A stretch of 64,000 nt of DNA from Hemerocallis citrina (Eukaryota; Streptophyta; Magnoliopsida; Asparagales; Asphodelaceae), in contig CM030362.1 of assembly GCA_017893485.1 (NCBI GenBank), forward strand, positions 39,712,984-39,776,983. The letters are read 5' to 3'. The notes beneath the pieces were generated by a model. It was not told where the DNA came from. It made no database searches and saw only the letters and a program-made list of their open reading frames with translations. How positions within the stretch are numbered: position 1 is the stretch's first letter; the number at the start of each line of letters is the position of its first letter. This document shows positions 32,909-45,011 of this stretch, in pieces. The position numbers were made by a program, and so were the translations under genes.

Positions 32909-33385
32909 TAACATCCCGTACTCAACTCGTACGCACACAATTAAATCTTAAACCACTGCCCACCACAGACTGCCTCAAAAGGGTGTCTGAATGGTTGGGT
33001 AGCCTTTCTCCTTGGCAATTTCTATTTATATTCTCTCTCTCACTCACTTCAATCACCGATGTGGCACTATTAAACCCAATACACCCACGCCATGCACAGC
33101 TCCTCTTCATTTCTTCTTCTTCTACAATCTTGACCACACATCATAATCCATCCATCCCTCCATCTTTTCTCCACGTCAGCACACAACACACACTCATGCA
33201 ACCACTTCTTTCATTCTTTTCTTCCATTTTCATTAAATCCACTTATGTCATAAGCCCCATAATTTCCACTATAATCACCTTATTTAATCCACTTAATCTA
33301 TAGCCGTATACTTTTCTATAGGCCCACTCCAATATCCATATATATTTCTCTCTAATATTTCCCACAAATGTGGGATCTTACGGTT
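32909..33385. mobile_element. short repeat with TGTAACATCCC...GGGATCTTACG ends
   Basis: The ends TGTAACATCCC and, inverted, CGTAAGATCCC bound about 470 bp that include a CT-rich leader-like block. It may be a small solo LTR or TIR element. The flanks GTTTC and GGTTC match at four of five positions. There is no coding frame of note. Confidence 0.4.
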
Positions 33386-33389
33386 CCAT

Positions 33390-34929
33390 ATTCTAATGTT
33401 AACTTTGGAGTCAATCTACCTCTTCTCTACAACTTCTTAGTATAAGATCATGGACAATGAATTTGTACACTCACAGTCTTCTAGTGTAATTCAACTATTA
33501 CATAACTTATCTATGCTCATAATAAAAAAATTCTATATTGTTTCATCCTCTTTTAGCATATATCTATGTAATAGGTTCATGACCTCTTGCTGGGTGCAAG
33601 TTCAGAATTGCAATTCTTATTTCATCTTTTACTGTTCATATAAGGCCCTGCAATTCTTATTTCATCTTTTACTGTTCATATAAGGCCTCCTAATTCTCAA
33701 TTCATTATTTTTCTAGATACATAAACTTATGTTGTTTTTCTTTAATACTCCTTATCTATGACCTCTTAAAACTAAATTTATTACTGTATTTATCATATTG
33801 TCCTTGAGTTTTTTCTCTACTAGAATTTTGTATACTTTATCAGTCATGAGTTAATGTTTTCTTTTAATCCTAAAGAAAAAAAAATTATTATTTTTACTAA
33901 AAATCTTTGTGATTGGAGCAAACACGTAGGTTTTTCTCTCTACATTCAACTTTAATATGGTGGCCTCTTTATCTTTTGTCAAAAATAACAATAATAATTA
34001 GGCTAAATTTGAAAGAAAAAAAATCTTGAACTATCTTCTTTATGCAGAAAACCTCACTGAACATTTTTTTGTGCAGAAAACCACACTCAAGTATAGTTGC
34101 AAAAAATCCACTCTGACGGCATGAGTTTTCTGCTAAAGTTGAGTGAGATTTTTTTAAAAATAATGAGAAATATGCTTGATGTTTTCTGAACTAACTTGCA
34201 AAGATGAATGGGGTTATCTAGTACAAACAGAAAAGTTAGTTGTGGTTTTTTGAAAATATACTTCGGGAGAGTTTTTTGCAACCATACTTAAGTATGGTTT
34301 TCTATGCAAAAAAAATTCAGTGAGATTTTCTGCATAAAGGAGATAGTTCAAGAGGTTTTTTTTCAAATTTAGTCTAATAATTATCTTATACCCAATAGCG
34401 TTAGGCTGTGTGCATGAGATCACAGTAGTAGTAGTAGGTTGATGACATTAACATAATGAAAAGATAATTAAGTTTTGTTTTTAAAAAAAAGATAATTAAG
34501 AAAAAAAATGGATTTAGAGTAAACTGTTTGATGCTACTACAAAATATGGGACATAGAATTCCATCTAAAAGTATGAAACCTCCCATATATTATTTGGATG
34601 GAAGAACTATTTGCGGGTGTACAATATAGAGAACTGACATAAGATCTTCTAATGTAAGTATGTGAGGGTGGATTTAGGGTGAAGAAATAATTCCTAGGGG
34701 ACATGGTCTCTAGTATTTACATAAGACCTCAAGTTTACGTAAATGTGATGTTATGATGATGTCAATTTTCACATAAACAACTTCCAGTGATGGGTACAAA
34801 CCTTGACATCTAGACGTGTTGAATTTTCAAAAACTTGAATTATGATCTGACTGTTTAGTAAGAGAAACTAACCAAGTAAAGAGTATGTGGAGGAAAAGGT
34901 ACAACTTATAAGTGTATCAGATCAACATA
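33390..34929. other. AT-rich intergenic sequence
   Basis: It contains one short direct repeat (GCAATTCTTATTTCATCTTT, twice near 33610-33680) and an inverted motif, AAAACCACACT versus its complement, between about 34070 and 34360. The latter may be a decayed foldback element. No gene is seen. Confidence 0.3.
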
Positions 34930-35219
34930 TCATGATTCATATTTTGCTATTGAAATGTTCCCAGTTTCAATTCTGGGTTCATTAAGGTATTTTCACAAAC
35001 ACTTATAGTGCACTGAAAAAGGTAAGCAGAAAATACAACAACAATAAAGCCTTTTCCCTTTTTTCCTAACAAAATCATGATTCATATTTTGCTATTGAAA
35101 TGTTCCCAGTTTCAATTCTGGGTTCATTAAGGTATTTTCACAAACACTTATAGTGCACTGAAAAAAGTAAGCAGAAAATACAACAACAATAAAGCCTTTT
35201 CCCTTTTTTCCTAACAAAA
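34930..35219. repeat. 145-bp tandem duplication
   Basis: Two units starting TCATGATTCATATTTTGCTA at about 34930 and 35075 are almost identical (one G/A difference noted). They end in ACAACAACAATAAAGCCTTT. They adjoin the outer edge of the copia LTR. Confidence 0.93.
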
Positions 35220-35262
35220 GTAAGGAGAAAATAATAGTATAAAAGATTAGATAAATCATATT

Positions 35263-36283
35263 TGTTACGAAATCTTGTTTACAAATATCGTTTGCAATAA
35301 AACCAAACATGATTGAGAGGCACAAAATGGGAGAAGAAGAAGAAGAAGAAGAAGAGGGAGAAAAACCAATAAATAAAAAGAAAAGAAATAACAAAATTAC
35401 AAACCAAACAATTTGTGTCGTGGCTTGTGTACCACACAATCTTCTTAAAACATATTTCGCCTCGTCCCGATGATGGAATTTGTGTAGGCATTTGTCTTCC
35501 CATGATACAATGACAGAAGAGTTGACGCAAGCACCACGTCATGCTCTCGAACTGCACAGCGTTTGAAATCTATCACCGAAAGACCGAAGAATAAAACTGG
35601 ACTTGTAGCACAGAACAGATGATGGAAAGAGAAGAGTTTCTGGTGTATGTATTTAGGAGAGAGGGGGCCTCATTTATAGGTCCATGGTAAAAATCGTGAT
35701 GGAAAGAGAAGAGTTTCTGGTGTATGTATTTAGGGGAGAGGGGGCCTCTATTTATAGGTCCATGGTAAAAATCGTAACGGAGACAACTTATTGACTGCAT
35801 CCACTGTAACGGCAGACAACTCCTTTAATACAGTAACAGCGAAAAAAATCGTTTCCACAGTTTAAAACGTGAATAAATGACAGACAAAATTTTTTCTGAA
35901 ACTGGACTTGAAGCACAGAACAGAATAGGAAAAGAGACAAGTTTCTGGTGTGTGTATTTAGGAAAGAGGGGGGCCTCTATTTACAGGGCCAGGGTGAAAA
36001 TTGTAACGGCAGACAACTTATTGACTACATCCACTGTAACGGCAGACAACTCCTTTAATGCACCGACTGTAATGGCAGACAAAACTGTTTTTACAGTTTA
36101 AAACATGAATAGATGGTAGACAAAAATATTTCTGCATTTATTTCAGCTGTTACATATCAGAGAAATCCAAACTGTAGCAAAAAAAACGCTCTGCGTGGGG
36201 TGGGGTTCATGTCGGCCCAGCAATCGTGTCCGCAAGACGTGCAGGCGCACACAAGCCGCATGTAATCTGGTCTGAGATTTGCA
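35263..36283 (-). repeat. 3' LTR of copia element, with repeated promoter block
   Basis: On the plus strand it runs TGTTACGAAATC to GAGATTTGCA. It is about 270 bp longer than the other LTR because the block with GAGTTTCTGGTGTATGTATT and a TATA motif (complement of CCTATAAATAGAGG) occurs three times: at about 35630-35700, 35700-35770 and 35935-36000. Confidence 0.8.
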
Positions 36284-36789
36284 CCCCCTGCATGCGCGAG
36301 AGAGAGCATCTTGGCTTGCTATCTTACAATGTCAAGAAAGTGTTTATTATATATCATCTTCTAATTCCTTTGATTTTTCCGATGTGGGACTAAAATCTCT
36401 CAACTCATTTTCATAAATGAAACTGTCCCACTTAGGAAGACAGTTTCTCATTCACTCATTAACTATTTTGACCAAGTAAATATATGATTTTGATCTACTC
36501 ATGAAGGAGAGCACAAATTAATAAAGATATCTCACTAATTCATAATGGATCTTACTCAAAAAATTGCCTCAAAATGGTTCGTAAAATGGTGTTAATACAC
36601 CCTTTTTCTAACATTCCTCACACGAATGAAATTGATGACCACAAACACGACAGACTTGGTGATAGAGTTCAGCGGTTGAAACCTGCATAAGATAGGTACG
36701 TGTTACCCTTTGAACCTTCCTTTACAATTTAGTTATCCCTTTGAACCTAAAGCTTGGGATCTCTAGTCAGCTAGGTTGAGCGTCCATTG

Positions 36790-37300
36790 TATCGACTTAT
36801 TCTTTTATGGGCTTTAGTCTTGTTCTCCTTGATGACTTATCAACTAACTCTCTGTTTAACCCTTTGGTTAGCGGATTCGCAATATTATCTTTTGACTTTA
36901 CATAGTCCACAAAGATAACCCCAGTAGAGAGTAGCTGTCTAATGGTATTATGTCTTTGACGAATATGTCTAGATTTACCATTATACATATTGTTCTGTGT
37001 TCTACAAATTCCAGATTGACTATCTGAATGTATTCAGATTGGAGCCACGGGCTTTGTCCACCTTGAAATATCCTTAAGAAAATGGTGTAACCATTCAACC
37101 TCTTCCCCACATTTGTCTAGTACGATAAATTCATATTTTATTGTGGATTTAGCCATCACTGTTTGTTTCGATGATTTACGAGAAACTGCTGCACCATCTA
37201 GTGCAAACCATAGCCACTAGTGAACTTTGAATTATCACTGGATGTCCAGTTCGCATCACTATATCCTTCAGACAGATATCTTCTATAATGCAGTCCATAG
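36790..37300 (-). pseudogene. copia RNase H remnant
   Basis: The minus strand encodes YLSEGYSDANWTSSDNSKFT near 37270 and ends with NGKSRHIRQRHNTIRQLLST, then VDYVKSKDNIANPLTKGLN. These are hallmark C-terminal motifs of plant Ty1/copia polyproteins. At least three frames are needed to read it. Confidence 0.85.
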
Positions 37301-37649
37301 TTACGAGTAAAATATAAGTACTTCAATAATCTTGTAATCACTTGTCAATGCTGGCTTCCAGGATTACTCGTATATCTACTTAGTTTACTGACAACATAGG
37401 TTATGTCTAGTCTTGTACAACTCATCAAGTACATTAGACTGCCTATGATTCTAGAGCATTATACATGAGAAATACTCTCACATTTATTCTTGGATAAATG
37501 TAAAGTTAGATCTATTGGAGTTCTGGCAATTCCATAATTATCTTTATCAAAGTTTTCAAAAATATTATCAATATAATGTGACTAGCTTAAAATAAACTCG
37601 TCTGATGTTCTTGTGATTTTAATTCCCAATATAACATCAGCTAGTCCCA

Positions 37650-38260
37650 TGTCTTTCATGCCAAACCTCGAGTTCAACATGTTTTGAGTAGATTTAATCA
37701 TCTTATCGTTACTTCCAACTATAAGCATGTCATCTGCATACAAGCATATTATGATAAATCAGCTTTCAATATCTTTGACATACACGCATTTATCACATTC
37801 ATTGATTTTGAAACCAATTGTCATCATGACATTGTCAAATTTCTCATGACATTGCTTTGGTGCTTGTTTTAAGTCATATAATGACTTCACCAGTTTACAT
37901 ACTTTCTTTTCTTGTCCTGGAGCTGAAAACCCTCCAGTTGTTCCGTGTAGATTTCTTCATCTAAATAGTTTGCATTTTTCATTTGTGAGAACGAAGGGAA
38001 AAGAGTCTCCATTAAGAAAAGTTATTTTCACATTCATTTGACGTACTTCAAGATTGTGCAAGGCTGCTACTGCAAGTACCATCCTAATGGAATTTATTAT
38101 TGTCATAGAAGAATATATATCAAAGTAATTCAGACCTTCCTTTTATTTAAATCCTCTGATAACAAGTCTTGCCTTATATTTATCAATTGATCCATCAGCT
38201 TTCATTTTTTTCTTGAAAATCCACTTGGAACCTAAAGGTTTACTACCTGGTGGAAGATCC
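37650..38260 (-). pseudogene. copia reverse transcriptase remnant
   Basis: On the minus strand near 37745 the frame reads LYADDMLIVGSNDKMIKST, containing the RT catalytic box (YADDM, a variant of YVDDM). Upstream parts are recognisable only piecemeal and contain stops. Confidence 0.8.
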
Positions 38261-39222
38261 ACTAGTTCCTAAGTATGATTTTTGCAAAATAGAATCAATT
38301 TTGCTCTTAATGGCTTCTTTCCATAGAGAACCATCACTAGAGCTCACCGCTTCTTTAAAAATTTGGGGTTCACCTTCAACCATAAAAGTCAAGAAATCTG
38401 GACCAAAAGATTTTCCGTTTTTGTTCTTTTACGACGTTTAGGTTCCTCCTTAACTTCTTTATCTTGGTTTTCACTATCTTCATTAATAGTCTCATGTGTT
38501 CATTTAGAAGAACCCAGTTCTTTCTTAGACTTACATGGAAATACATTTTAAAAAAACGATGCATTTCTTGACTCAATTATTGTGTTCTTTGGTATATCAG
38601 AGATATCGAATTTGTACACCAAAAATCGATAAGCACTACTATTATGTGCATAGCCAATAAAAATGCAGTCAACCATTTTGGGTCCTATTTTTACTTTTTA
38701 GGTGGAGGTACTGCCACCTAGGCAAGACATCCCCACATTCGCAAGTAATTGAAGGATGACTTTCTTCATTTCCATAATTCATATAGAGTTTTATCTTCTT
38801 TCTTTTTGGGCACCTTATTCAAAAGGTAGTTAGCTGAAAGAATAACTTCTCTCCACAAGTTTGGTGGCAAACCAGAACTTATTAACATTGCATTCATCAT
38901 TTTCTATATGGTACGATTCTTTCACTCAGCAACACTGTTAGACTGAGGAGAATAAGGCGATGTGGTTTCATGTATAATCTCATGTTTAGCACAAGTTTTA
39001 GCAAATGACAATTCATACTCTCCACCTCAGTCACTTCTTAGTGCCTTAATTTTCTTGTTGACTTGATTCTCAACTTTGTTTTTATAGAAAACAAATTTCT
39101 CTATCGCTTTGTCCTTACTTTTAAGTAAATACACATAAAAATATTTTGTGTTATCATCAATAAATGTAATAAAATATTTATTACCACCTCTTGTTTGTAT
39201 AAATCAAAAATATCGGTGTGAA

Positions 39223-39870
39223 TTAAATCAAAGGTTCAATGTTTCTTTCAACACTTTTAAACGATGATCTTGTTAGTTTTTTCCCAACACAAGTTTCACA
39301 CTTATGTTTGGAATCAATTTGGAATGTTGGTATATGATTCAAGTTAATTAGTCTACACAAAGTATCATAATTAACATGTCCTAGTCTACCATGCCATAAA
39401 TTGGAAGACTCAAGTATATAAGTAGAAGAGCTAGCTTTATTGATATTCTTGATCATGGTCATTACATTGAGTTTAAAATTCCACCACTCATATATCCTCT
39501 ACCAACATACATTCCACTCTTCGACAAAATACATTTGTTTGACTCAAACACTAAACGAAATCCAAAATTATTAAGCAACGAACCAGATAACAAGTTCTTA
39601 CGGATTTCAGTAACATATGAAATATTTTTTAGAGTCAGTTCCTTCCCAGAAGTCATCTTCAAGATCACCTTGCCTTGACCCTTGATTTCTAAAGTAGTCG
39701 AGTTCCCCATAAACATCGTCTCCCCATTATCTAATAGTTCTAAAGTAGAGAACATACTTCTGTTGGAGCACATGTGTCAAGTAGCTTTAGTGTCAATCCA
39801 CTATTCATTGGGGTTTGAACCCATCAAGTTCACCTCCGAGACCACAGATGAGAGGTTGATAGAAATGTCT
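39223..39870 (-). pseudogene. copia protease end and GAG-pre-integrase domain
   Basis: Two frames: CSNRSMFSTLELLDNGETMF to SGGILNSM (39773-39462), and NLWHGRLGHVNYDTLCRLIN then KCETCVGKKLTRSSFKSVER (39462-39223). The H...H...C..C pattern is the integrase zinc-binding region. The protease active-site triplet expected as DTG reads DTK, and a stop follows. Confidence 0.88.
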
Positions 39871-39949
39871 TGAGAAATGCCTTCAACTATATTTGCTTTT
39901 ATGTTCATGTTCTTCTTGGGTAGTCTGCAATTGGTAGAATTGTGACATA

Positions 39950-40800
39950 GCTTGTCATAATTGAAGCACTTGCCTTGAAACTTCAGCTTCTTGGAGATTC
40001 TTCTCTTAGCTTGTCATAATTGAAGCACTTGCCTTGACACCCTTTTCTTTGTTGTTGTGGTTTTTGGAACGTTGATTATGTTCCACCACATTAGCCTTGG
40101 CCGCATGAATGACGGCTCTGACTTTTTCAGAACCTCTATTGTCTTCTTCAATACGAAGCCTGACAATGAGATCATCAATTCTCATTTCCTTTCGCTTATG
40201 CTTCAAGTAATTTTTGAAATCTTTTCAACATGATGTCAATTTTTCAGTAATACAAGCAACTTGAAAGCTTTCACTTATGTTCATATCTTCAGCATGTATC
40301 TCATGCAAGATCAGTTGAAATTCTTGAACCTGACTGATCACCGTTTAGGAATCCACCATTTTATAATCTAGGAAGCAACCCACAATGAATTTCTTGGTAC
40401 CGGCATCCTCAGTTTTATATTTATGATGTAAGGATTCCCAAAGTTCGTTAGTTTTTCTTTTATCAATATAAACATTGTATAAAGAATCGGCTAATCCGTT
40501 TATTATGTAGTTCCTACATAAGCAAACAGCATTTTTTCAAGCATCCGCAGTGGCGATGGCGTGGTTATCTTGCTCATCTTCTTTAAGATTTGGAGTTTCT
40601 TCGTTCAAGAATCTTGCGAGATTCAAGGTGGTCAAGAGAACATCATTTTCTATTATCACATGTTGAAATTTTGCCCGTTGAACTTCTCAGGTTCTCCCCA
40701 TTGGAGACTAAGACATGTACAACGACTGGCACTGGCACTCGTGCCACGACAATAGTCGGCACTTGTGTCGCATCAGCAACCCGATGCATTTTTCATATAT
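39950..40800 (-). pseudogene. copia gag remnant
   Basis: The minus strand shows EKFNGQNFNM, then [37 protein letters not shown] and ISQVQEFQLILHEIHAEDM, diagnostic of the UBN2/gag domain of plant copia elements. The zinc knuckle near 39970-40000 is degraded (CFNYDKLCHNSTNC). Several stops and shifts are present. Confidence 0.85.
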
Positions 40801-40886
40801 AATCTGAAAAATACACAATACGAGTGTAAATTTTTCAGAATAAAAAAGAAAATAAAAGGAAGTACCAAATCAAATCTATTTTAATT

Positions 40887-41627
40887 TGTTACAAAATCTT
40901 GTTTACAAATATCGTTTGCAATAAAACCAAAAATGATTGAGAAGTAAAAAAAGGGAGAAGAAGAAGAAGAAGAAAATGGAGAAAAATCAACAAATAAAAA
41001 GAAAAGAAAAGAAAAGAAATAACAAAATTACAAACCAAACAATTTGTGTCGAGACTTGTGTACCACACAATCTCCTTAAAACATATTTTGCCTCATCCGG
41101 GTGCTGAAATTTGCGTAGGCGTCCATATCCCAAGATGCAACGACAGAAGAGCTGACACATGCACCACGTCACGCTCTCGAGCTGGACAGCATTTGAAATC
41201 TATCACCGAATGACCGAAGAATGGAGCTAGACTTGAAGCACAGAACAGAGGGGGAAAAGATAAGAGTTTCTGATCTGTATTCAGGGGAGAAGGGGGCCTC
41301 TATTTATAGGGTCAGGGTGAAAATTGTAACGACAGACAACTAATTGACTGCATTCACTATAACGATCAACTACTCGTTTAATGCACTGTAACGGCAGGAA
41401 GCTTGAATGCACTAGTGTAACGGTGGACAAAATAGTATCCATAATTTAAAATGTGAATGAATGGCAGACAAATATATTTTTGCATTTATTTCAGCCTACG
41501 GATCAGAAAAATCCAAACATTAGCAAAAAGAGGTTTTGCACGGGGTGGGGTTCATGTCGGTCCGGCATTCGTGTCCGCAGGACATGCGGGTGTACACAAG
41601 CCGCATGTAATCCGGATCGAGATTTAT
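40887..41627 (-). repeat. 5' LTR of copia element
   Basis: About 740 bp, beginning TGTTACAAAATC on the plus strand and matching 35263-36283, with one copy of the TATA-containing block. The sequence just inside lacks a convincing initiator-Met primer site. Confidence 0.78.
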
Positions 41628-41850
41628 CCCCCTTTAATTAGGAGGTGGAGGAAGAAGAAGAAATGTTTCTTACCACCGCCCTTCCTTTTTTGCTGCCACT
41701 CCTACCATCTTCCGCTCCATCAATTCCAACTTACCTGCGTGGAAGGTTGCGTGGGTGGCGAGTAGTATACGGCGATGGTGAGGCTAGCGGCAGGCTGGCG
41801 TATGGCGACAGTGAGGCTAACGGGGTGCTGCGACGGAGGATAGTGGGTGG

Positions 41851-43182
41851 TAGCGTACGGCGACGGCGAGGCTAGCAGCGAGCTGACGTACAATGATAGT
41901 GAGGCTAACCGGGTGTTGCAACGGAGGGGAGTTGGGTAGGATTTGGGCGAGGAAAGGTTAGCGAGATTGGGGGAATTTGGGAGAGGAAGCATTGTTTTAT
42001 TATAAAAAAAATTGTTTTGTTAATTAAAAGATATAGTGTGCATGTGTTAAGGTATGTGTAAATTCTTACATTTGCTCTCTTTTCTCTATTTCAAAATAGA
42101 GATATAAGAGAGAGGGTAGGCTTATTAGTATAATATTTAGTAAGTACGATATGTTTGTGGTTCTTTCGATCATTTGAAAAATTGAAAAATATTGTTTACT
42201 TTTGGAGTGTAAATCCATGAGCAATTAATAATGAATTACACGTTTTCAAGCATTGGAGAGGGAAGTTTTTTTTTTGTTTTTTGAGGGAAAAGGTGAAGTA
42301 TGGCCACCCTGTTTCATTAATAAGAAATTAATGATACAAACTCAGAGAACTGGGCCAGATTAAAACCTACTGGCAGGAAATAAAAACATACATGAAACAA
42401 CATGACTCGTACAAACAACCAATCCCTTCAACAGTCCTGGAGGGTGGGTCGACAAATAAGCTCGGTCCAGCAAAATTGTATGTACGTCAGTTTAGCTTCG
42501 TGCACTTCATCCACGATAGCGTACGGCGACGGCGAGGCTAGCAGCGAGCTGACGTACAATGACAGTAAGGCTAACCGGGTGTTGCAACGGAGGGGAGTTG
42601 GGTAGGATTTGGGCGAGGATAGGTTAGCGAGATTGGGGGAATTTGGGAGAGGAAGCATTGTTTTATTATAAAAAAATTGTTTTGTTAATTAAAAGATATA
42701 GTGTGCATGTGTTAAGGTATGTGTAAATTCTTACATTTGCTCTCTTTTCTCTATTTCAAAATAGAGATATAAGAGAGAGGGTAGGCTTATTAATATAGTA
42801 TTTAGTAAGTACGATATGTTTGTGGTTCTTTCGATCATTTGAAAAATTGAAAAATATTGTTTACTTTTGGAGTGTAAATCCATGAGCAATAAATAATGAA
42901 TTACACGTTTTCAAGCATTGGAGAGGGAAGTTTTTTTTTGTTTTTTGAGGGAAAAGGTGGAGTATGGCCATCCTGTTTCATTAATAAGAAATTAATGATA
43001 CAAACTCAGAGAACTGGGCCAGATTAAAACCTACTGGCAGGAAATAAAAACATACATGAAGCAACATGACTCGTACAAACAACCAATCCCTTCAACAACC
43101 CTGGAGGGTGGGTCGACAAACAAGCTCGGTCCAGCAAAATTGTATGTACGTCAGTTTAGCTTCGTGCACTTCCTCCACGACA
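41851..43182. repeat. 666-bp tandem duplication
   Basis: Unit 1 is 41851-42516 and unit 2 is 42517-43182, both starting TAGCGTACGGCGACGGCGAG and differing at only a few sites. Each unit contains GCGACGG/GAGGCTA minisatellite sequence, an AT-rich middle, the LINE target site and about 250 bp of the LINE 3' end. The duplication therefore occurred after the LINE insertion. Confidence 0.93.
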
Positions 43183-44858
43183 CATGCACACCCACCCGAA
43201 ACTAGTCTGGCAGGATTTTAACACCCGCCGCTCCCTGCCTTCTCCTCGCTTGGGGGACCCCATCTTTGGGCCCAAGCTCCGCAGGCCGACTTATGACACC
43301 ACGACACCTGCACAGCAGCCGCACCCTCCCACCAATTCCACCACTCATCCAACAGACTCGCCAACAGCTCCCACAGCCGCTACCATAGAGGTAGCCGTAA
43401 AGAGAATAGTAAAGAGAATACCTTCACCTCTCTCACGATAGTGCTATCTCAGGAGATTTCTCACCAAACAACTATCTCGCTCACCCTACCAAAAACCACG
43501 CTCCAGGAGAGGGCCGTGGAGAGGATACCTTCACCTCTTTCACGCTCTTGCTCTCTAAAGCGATTTCTCACCACACAGACTCAAATCGACTCTTACTCCC
43601 AACGAGGGAAGAAGCGGCGCTGTTACGAGACAGTGGCCTAAGTTGGAGGAAGCTCAATAGCCTGATAGGCAGAATCGTTGGATACCCAAACAAGTGAATG
43701 CACATCATGGAGGAACCCCATCTTCGGGCCCAAGCCCCACAATCGTGCAAAACAACGTGCTACACATTTCCCACCTCCCATAGCGGCCTGGCCCCATAGG
43801 CCCCATACCGAACCACCGACCTCACACACTTAAGCCCCAGATCCAAGGCATTCACGACAACAGGCGTGGGAGGATGCTCTAGTGCGATATTTGAGACAAG
43901 CACCCAAAAAGTTGAAACAAGTGAGACGGACGACGGCGTCGATAGAAGGCATAGGGCACAGGAGTAGCGAGTGAGCACATCTCATGGGGGGACCCCCTCT
44001 TCGGGCCCTAGCCCCACAACCGTACTACATCGCAAACATCACACCTAAACACACCCAACTCAGACAGCTCCAACAACCCCCTAAACAAATAAAAATTTTG
44101 CCGTCTCGCACTACGGCACAACCAAGCACACCCTGCTTTTTCACACGCACTACCAACCCTCGAAAAACCAAATCATAGTCGCAGATCGCCGTGATTGGCC
44201 CCAAGAGTGTGGACATGGTGGCAAGCGCGAAGAACATCTAGCAAAGCCAGGAAGGGCGAACTCCTCTTTCCTCCGATGCTAGAGCAGCCCCGGTCAGCGC
44301 CAGGTGGCCGCTAACCGTTCCTCAGTCACAGAGGAGCTCGGAAGGGGGGGTAGGCGCACCAGTCGACCAGATCCGAAGTGGATCTGAACACCAGTCGCCG
44401 GGGGGGGGGGGGGCACCAATTGACCGAATTGCAGGTGGCTTGATCTCTCCACTGTGGGAGCTCTCCACACCTATGGCGTCGGGGAGCGGCGTCAGGTGGC
44501 TTGTTCAGATCCGAAGTGGATCTGAACACCAGTCGCCATGGGGGGGGGAGGGGGTCCGACGATCTAGGTCGTCTTCGTTTCCTGGCATGGGCCCGGCGTC
44601 GGCACGGGGAGCTCGCAGGTGGAAGAAGACGCTAAGACGTTGACTTCGTCTTCGTGGAGCGACCTCGTTCTTATCGCCGCGCAGGATGGAGGAAGGGTAA
44701 GGGGGGGCGACGGGGGGGGCGCAAAGAGGGTCAGCCGCCGCCGCCCCTAGGATTGTAGATTTAGGGTTTTTTTAGAATATTTTTTTCAAATCTATTTTCT
44801 CTCTCTAGAATTTTCTAGAGAGAGAAACTCTGAAAATTAGAGAGAGAAACTCTGGAAA
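42933..44858 (-). mobile_element. LINE-derived insertion, minus strand, no ORF2
   Basis: The 15-bp direct repeat TTGGAGAGGGAAGTT occurs at 42918-42932 (and 42253-42267 in the duplicated unit) and at 44859-44873. A poly-A-like tail lies on the minus strand at 42931-42945, next to CCTTTTCCCTCAAAAAAC. The 3' region (AATGAAACAGGGTGGCC on the minus strand) matches the LINE at 62867-63445. The body is GC-rich 5'-UTR-like sequence with a G12 run at about 44400 and three GGGGGACCCC...TTTGGGCCC-like segments (43250, 43710, 43990). No endonuclease or RT frame is visible, so it is an internally deleted or SINE-like derivative. Confidence 0.75.
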
Positions 44859-44929
44859 TTGGAGAGGGAAGTTGTATTGCATATGTTAGCCAACTCTTAT
44901 ATTCTTTGATTGGATTGTTCTAATCTCTT

Positions 44930-45011
44930 TTTTTTTGACTATATATAAGGCTGTAACCAAATGTTTTAGCTACATCAGCTTCTACTGCGAGAAAATAACT
45001 ACAAAGACAGG
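44930..45011 (+). promoter_or_regulatory. possible TATA box and leader exon
   Basis: TATATATAAGG at about 44939-44950 is followed after about 60 bp by AAAGACAG and GTAAGTGTG, a donor-like sequence. It could feed the gene fragment at 45826, but no spliced frame connects them. Weak support. Confidence 0.2.

Larger units (their letters stand above)
35263..41627 (-). mobile_element. degenerate Ty1/copia retrotransposon
   Basis: Two related LTR regions (35263-36283 and 40887-about 41627) flank minus-strand remnants in the copia order. These are gag (UBN2) at about 40795-39960, protease/GAG-pre-integrase at about 39860-39225, an integrase remnant, reverse transcriptase with the catalytic YADDM near 37715-37745, and RNase H near 37270-36790. 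Many stops and frameshifts make it inactive. No clear 5-bp duplication was found. CCCCC next to both LTR outer ends makes the right boundary uncertain. Confidence 0.88.

Noticed and set aside
43184..44760. GC-rich island as possible bacterial contamination or HGT
   Set aside because: It lies between the two target repeats of a LINE-type insertion and has no bacterial-type gene.
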